32,858 nucleotides of DNA from an uncultured Acetobacteraceae bacterium (GCA_937873175.1 CALMVT010000441.1:1-32858), one strand, 5' to 3'; positions 7,500 to 15,942 are shown, counted from the first letter of the stretch. Made by a program: numbers and translations. The notes: generated by a model from the sequence alone, not told the origin.

Positions 7500-8139
7500 A
7501 CCGCGCACTGACGATCGCGGTCGGGGTCAAGGTGCCGTCCAGCTCCGGCCGCCCGGCGATGTGGTTGTACGTCCCGTAAAGGATCATGCCGGTCGGGATG
7601 TCCTTCCATACCGTCGAGACGGAGCGGTAGGTGTTGCCGTCGAAACCCTCGCGGTAATGCGAGATCTTGACCGCGTGATAAGTCTTGCCGAGCAGGTTGA
7701 TATCCTCGATCCCCTCGTTGCGCATTAAGTCATGCCACTGCGAACCCGGCATCATGCGCACGTCTAGGCCGACCACGGTGCCGGTGCGGCCCTCGATCAC
7801 CTGCTTGAGCAGCGGGCGCGCCGTGTCCGCGCCGGGCCAGGCGGTCAGCCAAATGGCTTGCCAGGCTTCAACCGTGTCGGAGCCGATGCGTATGCGGCAC
7901 AGCTCGGGATTGGCCAGGCTGGCGCCGAGGTATTGGAAGGCCGGGCCGCCGACCTGCTCGACGCGCGACCCGGCGGGAGGGCAGGCGCGGGCGTAGGGCG
8001 GCGAACCGTCCGTGGCCCGGACGTTGGCGCCCAGCACGAAGGGCGGGTAGTTGCGCGCCGCCGCGTCCAGCCCCGGGGACTGTGCGGCGGCGGCCGTGGC
8101 GAAGGACAAGGCCAGGCATGTCGCGGCAAATCGGATCAA
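7498..8139 (-). CDS. Secreted hypothetical protein
   Basis: I do not recognise this 213-residue protein. It starts with a signal peptide (IRFAATCLALSFATAAAAQ, cleavage after about residue 20), so it should be periplasmic or exported. The mature sequence has three Cys, and segments such as GRTGTVVGLDVRMMPGSQWHDLMRNEGIEDINLLGKTYHAVKISHYREGFDGNTYRSVSTVWKDIPTGMILYGTYNHIAG suggest a compact beta-rich domain. The TTG at 8139 is preferred because AGGGAGG lies five bases upstream; an in-frame ATG at 8193 would bury the signal peptide. It converges with the decarboxylase gene and is divergent from dmeR. No functional link to either is evident. Confidence 0.75.
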   Translation of the reverse strand: MIRFAATCLALSFATAAAAQSPGLDAAARNYPPFVLGANVRATDGSPPYARACPPAGSRVEQVGGPAFQYLGASLANPELCRIRIGSDTVEAWQAIWLTAWPGADTARPLLKQVIEGRTGTVVGLDVRMMPGSQWHDLMRNEGIEDINLLGKTYHAVKISHYREGFDGNTYRSVSTVWKDIPTGMILYGTYNHIAGRPELDGTLTPTAIVSAR

Positions 8140-8218
8140 AGGAGCCTCCCTGTTTTCGGCCGCATAAAGCCAGGCCGCGCCCCGGAAAGGCAATGGCCCG
8201 CCTGCCGCGAAGGCTGTC

Positions 8219-8247
8219 TTGATTGAAATAGGTTAGGGGACTACGCT
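8219..8247 (+). promoter_or_regulatory. Candidate dmeR promoter with metal-sensor operator in the spacer
   Basis: TTGATT (8219-8224) and TACGCT (8242-8247) are separated by 17 bases and could be -35 and -10 boxes. The expected transcription start falls at about 8253, the A of the dmeR ATG. The tract GTTAGGGGACTAC (8232-8244), a G-run flanked by A/T-containing arms, resembles CsoR/RcnR-family operators and sits in the spacer, overlapping the -10. The boxes match consensus only moderately. Confidence 0.4.
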
Positions 8248-8252
8248 AAACG

Positions 8253-8528
8253 ATGCACACCGTCCGCGAGAAGCAGAAGCTGTTGGCCCGGGTCAGGCGC
8301 ATGAAAGGCCAGGTCGAAGCGATCGAGCGCGCCTTGGAGAACGAGGCTGGCTGCGGTCCGGTGCTGCACCTCATTGCCGGCGTGCGCGGCGCGATGGCCG
8401 GGTTGATGGCGGAGGTCGTGGAGGACCATGTGCGCAGCCACCTCGTGGACTCCGCCGCGCACCCGGGTGCGCTGCAGGAGGAGGCAGTCGAGCAACTGCT
8501 CGACGTCGTTCGCAGTTATCTGAAGTAG
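8253..8528 (+). CDS. dmeR: DmeR, Ni/Co-sensing CsoR/RcnR-family repressor
   Basis: The 91-residue all-helical repressor has the family core LLARVRRMKGQVEAIERALE...CGPVLHLIAGVRGAMAGLMAEVVEDHVRSHL. Residues His2, Cys34, His59 and His63 fall exactly where RcnR has His3, Cys35, His60 and His64, the ligands for Ni(II)/Co(II); copper-sensing CsoR has a Cys-His-Cys set instead. Metal binding should release the protein from DNA and switch on the exporter. It lies 11 bases upstream of dmeF, forming the DmeRF pair known from rhizobia. No Shine-Dalgarno is visible before the ATG, and the candidate promoter suggests a leaderless message. Confidence 0.9.
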   Translation: MHTVREKQKLLARVRRMKGQVEAIERALENEAGCGPVLHLIAGVRGAMAGLMAEVVEDHVRSHLVDSAAHPGALQEEAVEQLLDVVRSYLK

Positions 8529-8539
8529 GGAGCACGGCG

Positions 8540-9499
8540 ATGCCTGCCGATCTGACGTTGAGCGGTGCCGGGCACCTTCCAAACCATTCCCACGTGTTCC
8601 TGGGGCAAGAACACGCCACGTTTGAACGGCGGATCGGAGCGGTGATCTTCCTATGTGGGGCCATGATGGCGCTGGAGGTGGTCGGTGGCCTCCTGTTCGG
8701 CTCCATCGCCCTGGTCGCCGACGGCCTGCACATGTCCACCCATGCGGGCGCGCTGCTGCTTGCGGCGCTGGCCTACCGCTACGCGCGGCGTCATGCTGAG
8801 GACGCGCGCTTCACCTTCGGAACGGGCAAGCTGGGCGACCTTGCGGGCTTCACCTCGGCCATCGTGCTCGCGATGATCGCCGCGCTGATCGGCTATGAGT
8901 CGCTGGCCCGGCTGTTCGCGCCCGTGCCGATCCGCTTTGCCGAGGCGATCCCCATCGCGTGCCTCGGCCTCGCCGTGAACATCGGCTCCGCCTGGCTGCT
9001 CGGTGCCGGGCACAAGCATGGCCAGGAGCACCCGCATGGGCAGGATGGGCACGGGCACCACGAGCACAGCGCGCTGCATCGCGACAACAACATGCGCTCC
9101 GCGGTTGTGCACGTGTTGGCCGACGCTGCGGTGTCGGTGCTGGTCATCGCCGGGCTGCTGCTGGCGCGCGGGTTCGGCTGGCTTTGGATGGACCCGCTGG
9201 CGGGCCTCGTCGGCGCGGGCGTCATTGCATCCTGGGCCTACGGGCTGGTGCGCGACACCGGCGCCATTTTGCTCGACATGAACCTGGACCGCCAAACGGC
9301 GGAAAGCCTGCGGGCCGCCATCGAGTCCGATGGCGACCATTTGACTGACCTGCATGTCTGGCGGCTGGGACCGGGCCACCTCGGCGCCATTCTCTCGGTC
9401 GCGACGGCACGCGGCCGGAATGCGGGATACTACCGTGAGCGGCTTTCGCAGTTTCGCTCAATTTCCCATCTCACCATTGAGGTCGAGCAACAAGGATAA
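8540..9499 (+). CDS. dmeF: DmeF, cation diffusion facilitator exporting Co/Ni
   Basis: The 319-residue inner-membrane protein has six predicted membrane helices of the CDF family. Metal-site motifs are ALVADGLHMSTHAGALLL in helix 2 and VVHVLADAAVSVLVI in helix 5. A histidine-rich cytoplasmic loop (HKHGQEHPHGQDGHGHHEH, about residues 158-176) sits between helices 4 and 5. The C-terminal cytoplasmic domain (LTDLHVWRLGPGHLGAILSV) is typical of DmeF-type proteins. It should export Co(II)/Ni(II) by proton antiport. AGGGAGC precedes the ATG. Coupling to the RcnR-like sensor supports a Co/Ni rather than Zn role. Confidence 0.92.
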   Translation: MPADLTLSGAGHLPNHSHVFLGQEHATFERRIGAVIFLCGAMMALEVVGGLLFGSIALVADGLHMSTHAGALLLAALAYRYARRHAEDARFTFGTGKLGDLAGFTSAIVLAMIAALIGYESLARLFAPVPIRFAEAIPIACLGLAVNIGSAWLLGAGHKHGQEHPHGQDGHGHHEHSALHRDNNMRSAVVHVLADAAVSVLVIAGLLLARGFGWLWMDPLAGLVGAGVIASWAYGLVRDTGAILLDMNLDRQTAESLRAAIESDGDHLTDLHVWRLGPGHLGAILSVATARGRNAGYYRERLSQFRSISHLTIEVEQQG

Positions 9500-9687
9500 T
9501 GGACACGTGATAGCATCAGCAAGCAATGATGGGGCTGATTCAGCAACGCAACAGCAAATAAAACCAGCTTTATAAAACTATTAGTCTCGTTTTATGAGAC
9601 ATTACGAAGACGTGACCATGACTTGACATGATGTGTGGGTTTTGTTTGGTGGCTTAATTAACAAGATCACTGTTATTGGATTGTTAG
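9500..9687 (+). promoter_or_regulatory. AT-rich leader of the protease gene
   Basis: This 188-base gap is far richer in A and T than the rest of the window. It contains a 17-base dyad (GTCTC...GAGAC, 9584-9600) and a TTGACA (9623-9628) that could be a -35 box, though no convincing -10 lies 16-18 bases on. It probably holds the promoter of the serralysin-like gene and perhaps the dmeF terminator. Confidence 0.4.
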
Positions 9688-11523
9688 ATGCTCTCGTCGG
9701 TTGCGACCAACCTCGTACGCTTTGTCAAGCCCAGCGGCAACCAATCCATTGACGGCATCCTCGACGGCGGGGCCTGGACGGCCACGACGCTTGATTTCAG
9801 CTTCCCTGCCTCGTCCGCCATTCAGGCGGCCGACTCGGAAGCCGGCAAGGGCTTCCGCAGCGTGTCCCCGGCCCAGCACGCCGTCGCGGACTGCACGCTG
9901 ACCGGCGCCACCGTCGTGCCGGGCTATGCGTCCACCCGCCTCGGCACGGTGGCGTCGTTCACCAACGAGTTGTTCACGGATACGGGCACGGGCGCCGCGT
10001 CGATCATGCTGGCGTCGTCCAGCGAACCCGCGACGTCGGAAACCTACACGCCGGGCGTCGCTGTCCAAAGCGGCGACGTTTGGTTTGGCCAAGCGTTCGA
10101 CGGCAGCCCCACCTTGGACCTCCGCAACCCGGTCCGCGGCAACTACGCATATTTCACCATTGTCCACGAGTTGGGCCACGCGCTCGGCCTCAAGCACGGC
10201 AACGAGTATGGCGGGGTGGCCAACCAGGCTTTGCCGGCCGCCACGAACGATGTCGAATACAGCCTCATGACCTATGCGAGCTACGTCGGCTCGGCGACCC
10301 AGTATATCACCTGTGGGCCGGACAGCTATCCGCAGACCTTTATGATGGATGACATCGCGGCGCTGCAATTCCTTTACGGCGCGAATTTCTCGGCCGTCGG
10401 CCCGACGACATACCGCTGGGACCCGGCGACCGGCGAAACCTTCATCAACGGCGTCAGCCAGGGCAAGCCCAGCGGCAACAAGGTGTTCCAGACGGTCTGG
10501 AACGGCGACGGCAAGGAAGCCACATACGACTTCTCCCAATACGCGTCCGGCGTGCAGGTAAACCTGAATCCGGGCGCGTCCTCGGTGACGTCTGCGGCCC
10601 AGCTTGCCGACCTGGGGGATGGGCACTCCGCCCAGGGCAACATCTACAACGCGCTGCAATACCAGAACGACCCGCGTTCCCTGATCGCGAACGCGCTCGG
10701 CGGCAACGGCAACGACGTCCTCGCCGGCAACGCCGCCGACAACCTCCTCAAGGGCGGGCTGGGCGTCAACACCATCGACGGCGGCGGGGGCGCCAACACG
10801 GCGCTTTACGACGTGACCCGGCAACAGGCGGCCATCAGCCTGGCCAGCGACGGCACGGTCCAGGTCGCCTTCGCGGGCGGGCAGGACAGCCTGCGCAACA
10901 TCCAGGCCCTGCATTTCAGCAACGAGACACTGGCAACGGCAAGCATGCCGTGGCTTTCCTACACCGCCACGGCCAGCGGCGGCACCGGCACGGTCGCGAT
11001 GGACGATCCCGGCGCCGGCGCTCCCAACTACCTCCAGGCGCAGTACATCAACGCGGGCGCCGACGCCCAATCCTTGAGCACCCAGGCGCCGAACGTGTTC
11101 ATCCGCGGCGGCAGCGGCGACGACGCGATCCAGGTGTCGAGCGGCCAGAACGTTCTGGACGGCGGGCTTGGCTCCAACTTCCTGATTGGCGGCACCGGCG
11201 CCGACACCTTCTTCACCGACGCCCGCGCGCCGGGGGTGGTTTGGAACACGATCCGCGGCCTCCACGCGGGCGACGCCGCCACGCTTTGGGGCTTCGCTCC
11301 CGGCGTCAGCAGCTACCGTTGGGACGGGGTTGACGGCGCGGCGGGTTTCCAAGGCGCGACGCTGCGCGCCAACATCGTCGGGGGCGCCGGGCGGGCTGGA
11401 AGCGGCATCGATGCCAGCATCACCTTCAACGGCCTCAGCATTCAGCAAGCCCAGCGCCTGCAGATAACGACGGGGACGCAGCCCGGAGGCAGCTACCTCT
11501 ACATCTACGATCCCGGCGTCTGA
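9688..11523 (+). CDS. Serralysin-like M10 metalloprotease with RTX-type repeats
   Basis: The 611-residue protein lacks a Sec signal, as expected for type I secreted proteases. The N-terminal region (NQSIDGILDGGAWTATTLDFSFP) matches the start of the serralysin catalytic domain. The zinc site HELGHALGLKHG is at residues 160-171, with the Met-turn SLMTYASY near Met194. From about residue 330 come degenerate glycine/Asp-rich nonapeptides (GGNGNDVLAGNAADNLLKGG, GGSGDDAIQVSSGQNVLDGGLGSNFLIGGTGADTF), which bind calcium and fold outside the cell. The C-terminus (YLYIYDPGV) is hydrophobic, as in type I secretion signals. No ABC exporter, membrane fusion protein or protease inhibitor gene is adjacent. 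The start ATG at 9688 has only a weak ribosome site. Confidence 0.9.
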   Translation: MLSSVATNLVRFVKPSGNQSIDGILDGGAWTATTLDFSFPASSAIQAADSEAGKGFRSVSPAQHAVADCTLTGATVVPGYASTRLGTVASFTNELFTDTGTGAASIMLASSSEPATSETYTPGVAVQSGDVWFGQAFDGSPTLDLRNPVRGNYAYFTIVHELGHALGLKHGNEYGGVANQALPAATNDVEYSLMTYASYVGSATQYITCGPDSYPQTFMMDDIAALQFLYGANFSAVGPTTYRWDPATGETFINGVSQGKPSGNKVFQTVWNGDGKEATYDFSQYASGVQVNLNPGASSVTSAAQLADLGDGHSAQGNIYNALQYQNDPRSLIANALGGNGNDVLAGNAADNLLKGGLGVNTIDGGGGANTALYDVTRQQAAISLASDGTVQVAFAGGQDSLRNIQALHFSNETLATASMPWLSYTATASGGTGTVAMDDPGAGAPNYLQAQYINAGADAQSLSTQAPNVFIRGGSGDDAIQVSSGQNVLDGGLGSNFLIGGTGADTFFTDARAPGVVWNTIRGLHAGDAATLWGFAPGVSSYRWDGVDGAAGFQGATLRANIVGGAGRAGSGIDASITFNGLSIQQAQRLQITTGTQPGGSYLYIYDPGV

Positions 11524-11529
11524 CACCCG

Positions 11530-11546
11530 CCCCGCTTGACGCGGGC
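11530..11546 (+). terminator. GC hairpin after the protease gene
   Basis: CCCGC (11531-11535) and GCGGG (11541-11545) pair around TTGAC, seven bases past the protease stop codon. The position suits a terminator, but no T-run follows. Confidence 0.3.
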
Positions 11547-11586
11547 AGCCAGGCATGCGGGATGCGGCGGCGATGGCGCCCCCGCG

Positions 11587-12849
11587 ATGACACCCCTGAT
11601 CGGCATCGATTTCGGCACCACAAACAGCGTGGTCGCCGTGCTGGGCGACGACGGCGCGGTGCGGACCCGGCGCTTTCCCAGCGCCGCCGGGCCGCTCGAC
11701 GTGTTCCGCTCGGTGCTGTGCTTCTGGACCGGCGGCCCCGGCGCCGGCACGCTCCGCCACGCGGCGGGCCCGGCGGCCATCGAGGCCTACCTAGATGACC
11801 CGCTCGACAGCCGGCTGATCATGTCGCTCAAGACCTACCTGGCGCAGCGCAGCTTCACCCGCACCCAGGTGCACAACCGCCCGTTCACGCTGGAGCAGAT
11901 GGCCGCCCTGCTCCTGCGCTCTGCCCTGGACGGCATGGACTGCGCGGGCGCCCAGGTCGTCGTCGGCCGCCCGGTGCGCTTCGCCGGCGACGGGGCCGAC
12001 GACGCGCTGGGCGAGGCCCGGCTGCGCGACGCTTGCCGCCTGGCCGGCCTCGGTGAGGTCGAGGTCGCGTTCGAGCCGGAAGCCGCCGGGTATCGCTTCA
12101 CCCGCACGCTGATTGCCCCGGCCACCGTGCTGATCGGCGACTTCGGCGGCGGCACCAGCGACTTCTCGCTGCTGCGCTTCGAGCCGGGGAGCACCCGTCC
12201 GATCACCGCGCTGACCACCACGGGCGTCGGCGTCGCGGGCGACAGCTTCGATTTCCGCATCATCGACCGCGTGGTTTCGCCGCGCTTGGGCAAGGGCAGC
12301 ACCTACAAGGTGATGAACAACGACATACCGGTTCCGGCCGAGTACTACGCGGGCTTTGCGCGCTGGCATCGGCTGTCGCTGATGCGCTCGCCGCGCACGC
12401 TGCGCGAGATCAACGAGGTCGCCCGCACCGCGGCGGAGCCGGCCAAGCTGCGCCAGCTTATCCGGCTGATCGAGGAAGAACTGGGCTACCAGCTTTACCA
12501 GACCGTCTCCGCCGTGAAGGCCGAACTGTCCCGTGCCGACCGGGCCACCCTGCGCTTCGACGGCGCCGGCGTTGTGATCGAGGCCGCCATCGCGCGCGAG
12601 GAGTTCGAGGCCTGGATAGCGCCGGACTTGGCGCAGCTCACGTCCGTGGTGGACCGGGCGCTGCAACAAGCCGGGATCACGGCCGACGTGGTGGATCGCG
12701 TGTTCCTGACCGGCGGCACCGCTTTCGTGCCCGCGGTGCGCCGCCTGTTCGAGCAGCGCTTCGGCGCGGAGCGGGTTTCGGGCGGCGGCGAGTTCGTTTC
12801 CGTGGCGGAGGGCTTGGTGCAGATCGGGCGCGACCGCTTGATGCGGTAG
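11587..12849 (+). CDS. Hsp70-family protein of the YegD type (ATPase domain without substrate domain)
   Basis: The 420-residue protein is an actin/Hsp70 ATPase. It has phosphate-1 motif IGIDFGTTNSVVAVL at the N-terminus, phosphate-2 motif LIGDFGGGTSDFSLLRF around residue 180, and the adenosine motif VFLTGGTAFVPAVRRLFEQRFG near residue 380. It ends soon after the ATPase domain, so the peptide-binding domain and lid of DnaK are missing; this is the YegD-like architecture, whose role is poorly defined. I use the ATG at 11587, where the conserved fold begins (MTPLIGIDFG). The frame opens earlier at 11536 with non-conserved sequence. It follows the protease gene by 63 bases on the same strand, but a functional link is not established. 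Confidence 0.88.
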   Translation: MTPLIGIDFGTTNSVVAVLGDDGAVRTRRFPSAAGPLDVFRSVLCFWTGGPGAGTLRHAAGPAAIEAYLDDPLDSRLIMSLKTYLAQRSFTRTQVHNRPFTLEQMAALLLRSALDGMDCAGAQVVVGRPVRFAGDGADDALGEARLRDACRLAGLGEVEVAFEPEAAGYRFTRTLIAPATVLIGDFGGGTSDFSLLRFEPGSTRPITALTTTGVGVAGDSFDFRIIDRVVSPRLGKGSTYKVMNNDIPVPAEYYAGFARWHRLSLMRSPRTLREINEVARTAAEPAKLRQLIRLIEEELGYQLYQTVSAVKAELSRADRATLRFDGAGVVIEAAIAREEFEAWIAPDLAQLTSVVDRALQQAGITADVVDRVFLTGGTAFVPAVRRLFEQRFGAERVSGGGEFVSVAEGLVQIGRDRLMR

Positions 12850-12927
12850 CGCCATCTGCGGTTGCGGGACACTCGGGATTGCCGCACGGTGGCAACAGGC
12901 GCCCGCAGAGGCCCGCGAGGAGGCACC

Positions 12928-14100
12928 ATGACACCGTCCCGGCTGCGTTTCGGCATCTTTCTGGCCCCGTTCCATAAGCCAGGCATCAACCCCACCCTGG
13001 CGCTGGAAAGCGACTTCGAGCTGGTACAATGGCTCGACCGCTGCGGCTACGACGAGGCCTGGTTCGGCGAGCACCATTCCGCCGGCAGCGAGATCAGCGC
13101 CTCGCCCGAGATCTTCATCGCCGTCGCCGCCGAGCGCACCCGGCACATCCGCCTTGGCACCGGCGTGGTCAGCCTGTCTTACCACAACCCGCTGTGGGTA
13201 GCGGAGCGGATCGTCATGCTGGACCACATCACCCGCGGGCGCGTGATGTTCGGCGCCGGGCCGGGATCGCTGCCCACCGACGGCGCGATGATCGGCATCT
13301 CGCAGTCGCAAACCCGCGAGCTGCTAGACCAAAGCCTCGGCATCATCATGCGGCTGCTGACCAGCGAGGAGCCGGTCACGTTCCAGAATGACCGTTGGAA
13401 CCTGCGCGACGCCCAATTGCACCTGCGGCCATACTCGAACCCACTGTTCGACATTGCGGTGGCCGCGGTTGCCTCGCCCACCGGGCCGCGGCTGGCCGGG
13501 CGGCACGGCATCGGCATGCTGTCGATCGGCGCCACCACGGCGGCCGGGTTCGATGCGCTGGCGCTGCACTGGAACGTGCTGGAAGAGCAGGCGCGGCGGC
13601 ACGCCAAGGCGGTAGACCGCTCGAAATGGCGCCTGGTCGGGCTGGTACACTGCGCGGAGACCACCGAACAAGCCTACCGCGACGTGGAGTATGGCATCGA
13701 GCAGTGGTTCAACTACTTTCAGAACGTCGCGGCCTTCCCGCAGATGTCGATGCCGGGGTCGAACGTGAAGGAGATGATCGCCTTCATCAACGAGTCCGGC
13801 TTTGGCGCCATCGGCACGCCCGACACGTGCACCGCGCAGATCGAGAGGCTGCATGCGCAGTCGAACGGCGGCTTCGGCGCTTACCTCCTGCTTGCGCACA
13901 ACTGGGCCAACCGGGACGCGACGCTGCGCAGCTACGAGCTGATCGCGCGACACGTCATGCCGCGCTTCCAGGGGCATCACCGCGCGACCCTGGACGCCGC
14001 AGAGCGTGCGAAGGAAGCACGCCCGGCGCTCTCCGAAGTGCATGCCAAGGCGGTGGAAGCGGCGACGCAGCGTTACGCGGCGGAGGTCGCGGCCGAGTGA
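12928..14100 (+). CDS. LLM-class flavin-dependent monooxygenase, LimB-like
   Basis: The 390-residue protein has the luciferase-like (bacterial luciferase TIM barrel) fold. FGIFLAPFHKPGINPTLALESDFELVQWLDRCGYDEAWFGEHHSAG is followed by ASPEIFIAVAAERTRHIRLGTGVVSLSYHNPLWVAERIVMLDHITRGRVMFGAGPGSLPTDGAMIGI, closely resembling limonene monooxygenase-type enzymes. Such enzymes use reduced FMN supplied by a separate reductase to oxygenate terpenoid or other small substrates. No flavin reductase is adjacent. The ATG at 12928 is preceded by GAGGAGG; the frame extends upstream to 12862 without a better start. It lies 78 bases before the methyltransferase-like gene on the same strand, so the two may be co-transcribed. 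The substrate is unknown. Confidence 0.87.
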   Translation: MTPSRLRFGIFLAPFHKPGINPTLALESDFELVQWLDRCGYDEAWFGEHHSAGSEISASPEIFIAVAAERTRHIRLGTGVVSLSYHNPLWVAERIVMLDHITRGRVMFGAGPGSLPTDGAMIGISQSQTRELLDQSLGIIMRLLTSEEPVTFQNDRWNLRDAQLHLRPYSNPLFDIAVAAVASPTGPRLAGRHGIGMLSIGATTAAGFDALALHWNVLEEQARRHAKAVDRSKWRLVGLVHCAETTEQAYRDVEYGIEQWFNYFQNVAAFPQMSMPGSNVKEMIAFINESGFGAIGTPDTCTAQIERLHAQSNGGFGAYLLLAHNWANRDATLRSYELIARHVMPRFQGHHRATLDAAERAKEARPALSEVHAKAVEAATQRYAAEVAAE

Positions 14101-14178
14101 CGCAGACAGAGGGCGTGCGGCACGGCGCGACCGCCCGCCCCCGCATCTTGAAGGCCCTTCGCAGGAGCAGCCATTCCC

Positions 14179-15300
14179 ATGCGCTTCCCGCCCTTCCGCG
14201 CCGACATGGTCGGCAGCCTGCTGCGCACGCCGGCGCTGAAGCATGCCCGCGACCAGCGTACGCGCGGCGAGATCACGGATGCCGTCCTCAAGGAGATTGA
14301 GGACCGCGAGATCGTCGTCCTCATCCGCAAGCAGGAGGCGGTCGGCCTGCAGGCGGTGACGGACGGCGAGTTCCGCCGGGCCTTCTGGCACTTCGACTTC
14401 CTGGAGCACTTGGACGGGGTGACGGCGGTTGAACTCGACTCCGGCATCAACTTCAAGGGCGGGATTGGCATCAACAAGGCGCTGCGCGTCACCGGCAAGG
14501 TCGGCTTCTCCGGCCACCCGATGATCAAGCATTTCCGGTTCCTGGCGGCCAACACCAGCCGGGTGCCGAAGATGACGATCCCCGGGCCGAGCATGCTGCA
14601 TTACCGCGGCGGTCGGAACATGATGAACTTCGGCGTTTATGCCGACATGGACGCCTTCTACGCCGACGTAGGCGCAGCGTACAACAAAGCGGTCCGAGCC
14701 TTCTACGACGCGGGCTGCCGCTACCTGCAGCTCGACGACATCTCGTTTGCCTACCTTTGCGACCCCGAGCAGCGGGAGATGCTGCGCGCCCGCGGCGACG
14801 ATCCGGAGCGGCAGCCCGCGATTTATGCTGGCATGGTGCGGGACGCGCTACGCGACAAGCCGGCGGACCTCACCGTCACCATGCACCTGTGCCGCGGCAA
14901 CTTCCGCTCCACCTTCATCGCATCCGGCGGCTACGAGCCGGTGGCCGAGCTGCTGTTCAACACCATGCCCATCGACGGCTACTTCATGGAATGGGACACC
15001 GACCGCGCCGGCGACTTCGAGCCGCTGCGGTTTCTGCCGCCGGGCAAAAGCGTTGTGCTCGGCCTCGTGACCTCGAAAACCGGCACCTTGGAGCGCCCCG
15101 GCGACATCAAGCGCCGGATCGAGGAAGCCGCCCGCTTCGCCCCGCTCGACCAGCTCTGCCTGTCCCCGCAATGCGGCTTCGCCTCGACGCAGGAGGGCAA
15201 CACGCTGGCCGAGGAGGAGCAATGGGCCAAGCTCCGCATGATCGTGGAGACTGCAGAGGCGGTGTGGGGCGGACCGGACGGCGCAGCGCGGCCGGAGTAA
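14179..15300 (+). CDS. MetE C-terminal-like (cobalamin-independent methionine synthase family) protein
   Basis: The 373-residue protein corresponds to the catalytic C-terminal barrel of MetE only, like YxjG/YxjH-type proteins. The zinc ligands of this family are in place: His236 and Cys238 in MHLCRGN, and Cys332 in SPQCGFAST. The conserved LQLDDISFAYL and PGPSMLHYRGG segments are also visible. Without the N-terminal half it is unlikely to use polyglutamyl methyl-tetrahydrofolate as full MetE does. It may move a methyl group from another donor to a thiol, or cleave a thioether. AGGAG precedes the ATG. The flavin monooxygenase gene upstream is a possible pathway partner. Confidence 0.87.
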   Translation: MRFPPFRADMVGSLLRTPALKHARDQRTRGEITDAVLKEIEDREIVVLIRKQEAVGLQAVTDGEFRRAFWHFDFLEHLDGVTAVELDSGINFKGGIGINKALRVTGKVGFSGHPMIKHFRFLAANTSRVPKMTIPGPSMLHYRGGRNMMNFGVYADMDAFYADVGAAYNKAVRAFYDAGCRYLQLDDISFAYLCDPEQREMLRARGDDPERQPAIYAGMVRDALRDKPADLTVTMHLCRGNFRSTFIASGGYEPVAELLFNTMPIDGYFMEWDTDRAGDFEPLRFLPPGKSVVLGLVTSKTGTLERPGDIKRRIEEAARFAPLDQLCLSPQCGFASTQEGNTLAEEEQWAKLRMIVETAEAVWGGPDGAARPE

Positions 15301-15582
15301 CGGGCCTCCGCGTCCAGCGTGTACGCTTCGGCCCCCTTGCGGCCGCGCGCGTCGAGAGCGCAGGGGACAAATCGCGCCCGGCGTCGTTGTCGTGTCCGCA
15401 GCGTCTTTGCTGTGCGCCGGAGTGGCACTGAGTTGGGCGCCCGGCCTTTGTGGCGCCGACGCTGCCAGTATCCTGCCCGGCCCAGCATGGCTGTTTTGGG
15501 GGTGGGCTTCGGTCTGGCGCTTGCCTCGTGATCGCGAGACGCAACGCCGCTTGACGGTTTGGCGAACAGGGGGACGCCCGCC
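15301..15582. other. Intergenic region, no gene seen
   Basis: The 282 bases between the methyltransferase-like gene and the DUF6713 gene contain short open frames without coding character. No clear promoter or terminator was recognised. Confidence 0.4.
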
Positions 15583-15942
15583 ATGGATCTGCTGTTCAGC
15601 CTCGGACTCTCCCTGCTGCTGGCGCCCGAACTCGACGCGATGCGCGCCGCCGAGTGGCGGCTCTTACCGGTCCTGTGCAGCCTACCTGACGCCCGAGGCC
15701 GCGACGCGTTCATCCTGGCCCGCGTGCCGCTGATGGCGGTGCTGATCTGGCTGGCCGCGCATCCCTCCGCCAGCACTCGGTTCTGGTTTCAGGAGGCAGT
15801 CGACGCATTCCTGGTAGTCCATGTGGCGCTGCACCGGGCCTTGGCGCACCATCCCGATCATGACTTCCATCGTGCGCTCTCGCGCGGCCTGATCCTCGGT
15901 GCCGGGGCAGTCGGGGTGCTGCACGCGGTGCTTTTGGCCTGA
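15583..15942 (+). CDS. Small membrane protein, DUF6713-like
   Basis: The 119-residue protein has about four hydrophobic helices (LLFSLGLSLLLAPELDAM; VPLMAVLIWLAAH; FQEAVDAFLVVHVALHRAL; LSRGLILGAGAVGVLHAVLLA). The order (an ELDAMRAAEWRLLP motif after the first helix, then H-rich loops around HRALAHHPDHDFHRAL) matches what I recall of DUF6713 membrane proteins. The function is unknown. The ATG at 15583 is chosen because a G-rich ribosome site (CAGGGGGAC) lies upstream; the frame opens 8 codons earlier. It lies 87 bases before the ABC binding-protein gene on the same strand and could be the first gene of that unit. Confidence 0.72.
   Translation: MDLLFSLGLSLLLAPELDAMRAAEWRLLPVLCSLPDARGRDAFILARVPLMAVLIWLAAHPSASTRFWFQEAVDAFLVVHVALHRALAHHPDHDFHRALSRGLILGAGAVGVLHAVLLA

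Noticed and set aside
9673-11760. 695-codon minus-strand open frame opposite the serralysin-like gene
   Set aside because: Antisense shadow of a GC-rich gene; no recognisable motif, and the plus frame carries the zinc site and RTX repeats.
15319-15531. Possible small gene between the methyltransferase-like and DUF6713 genes
   Set aside because: Arg-rich translation, no ribosome site and no recognisable fold; treated as intergenic.
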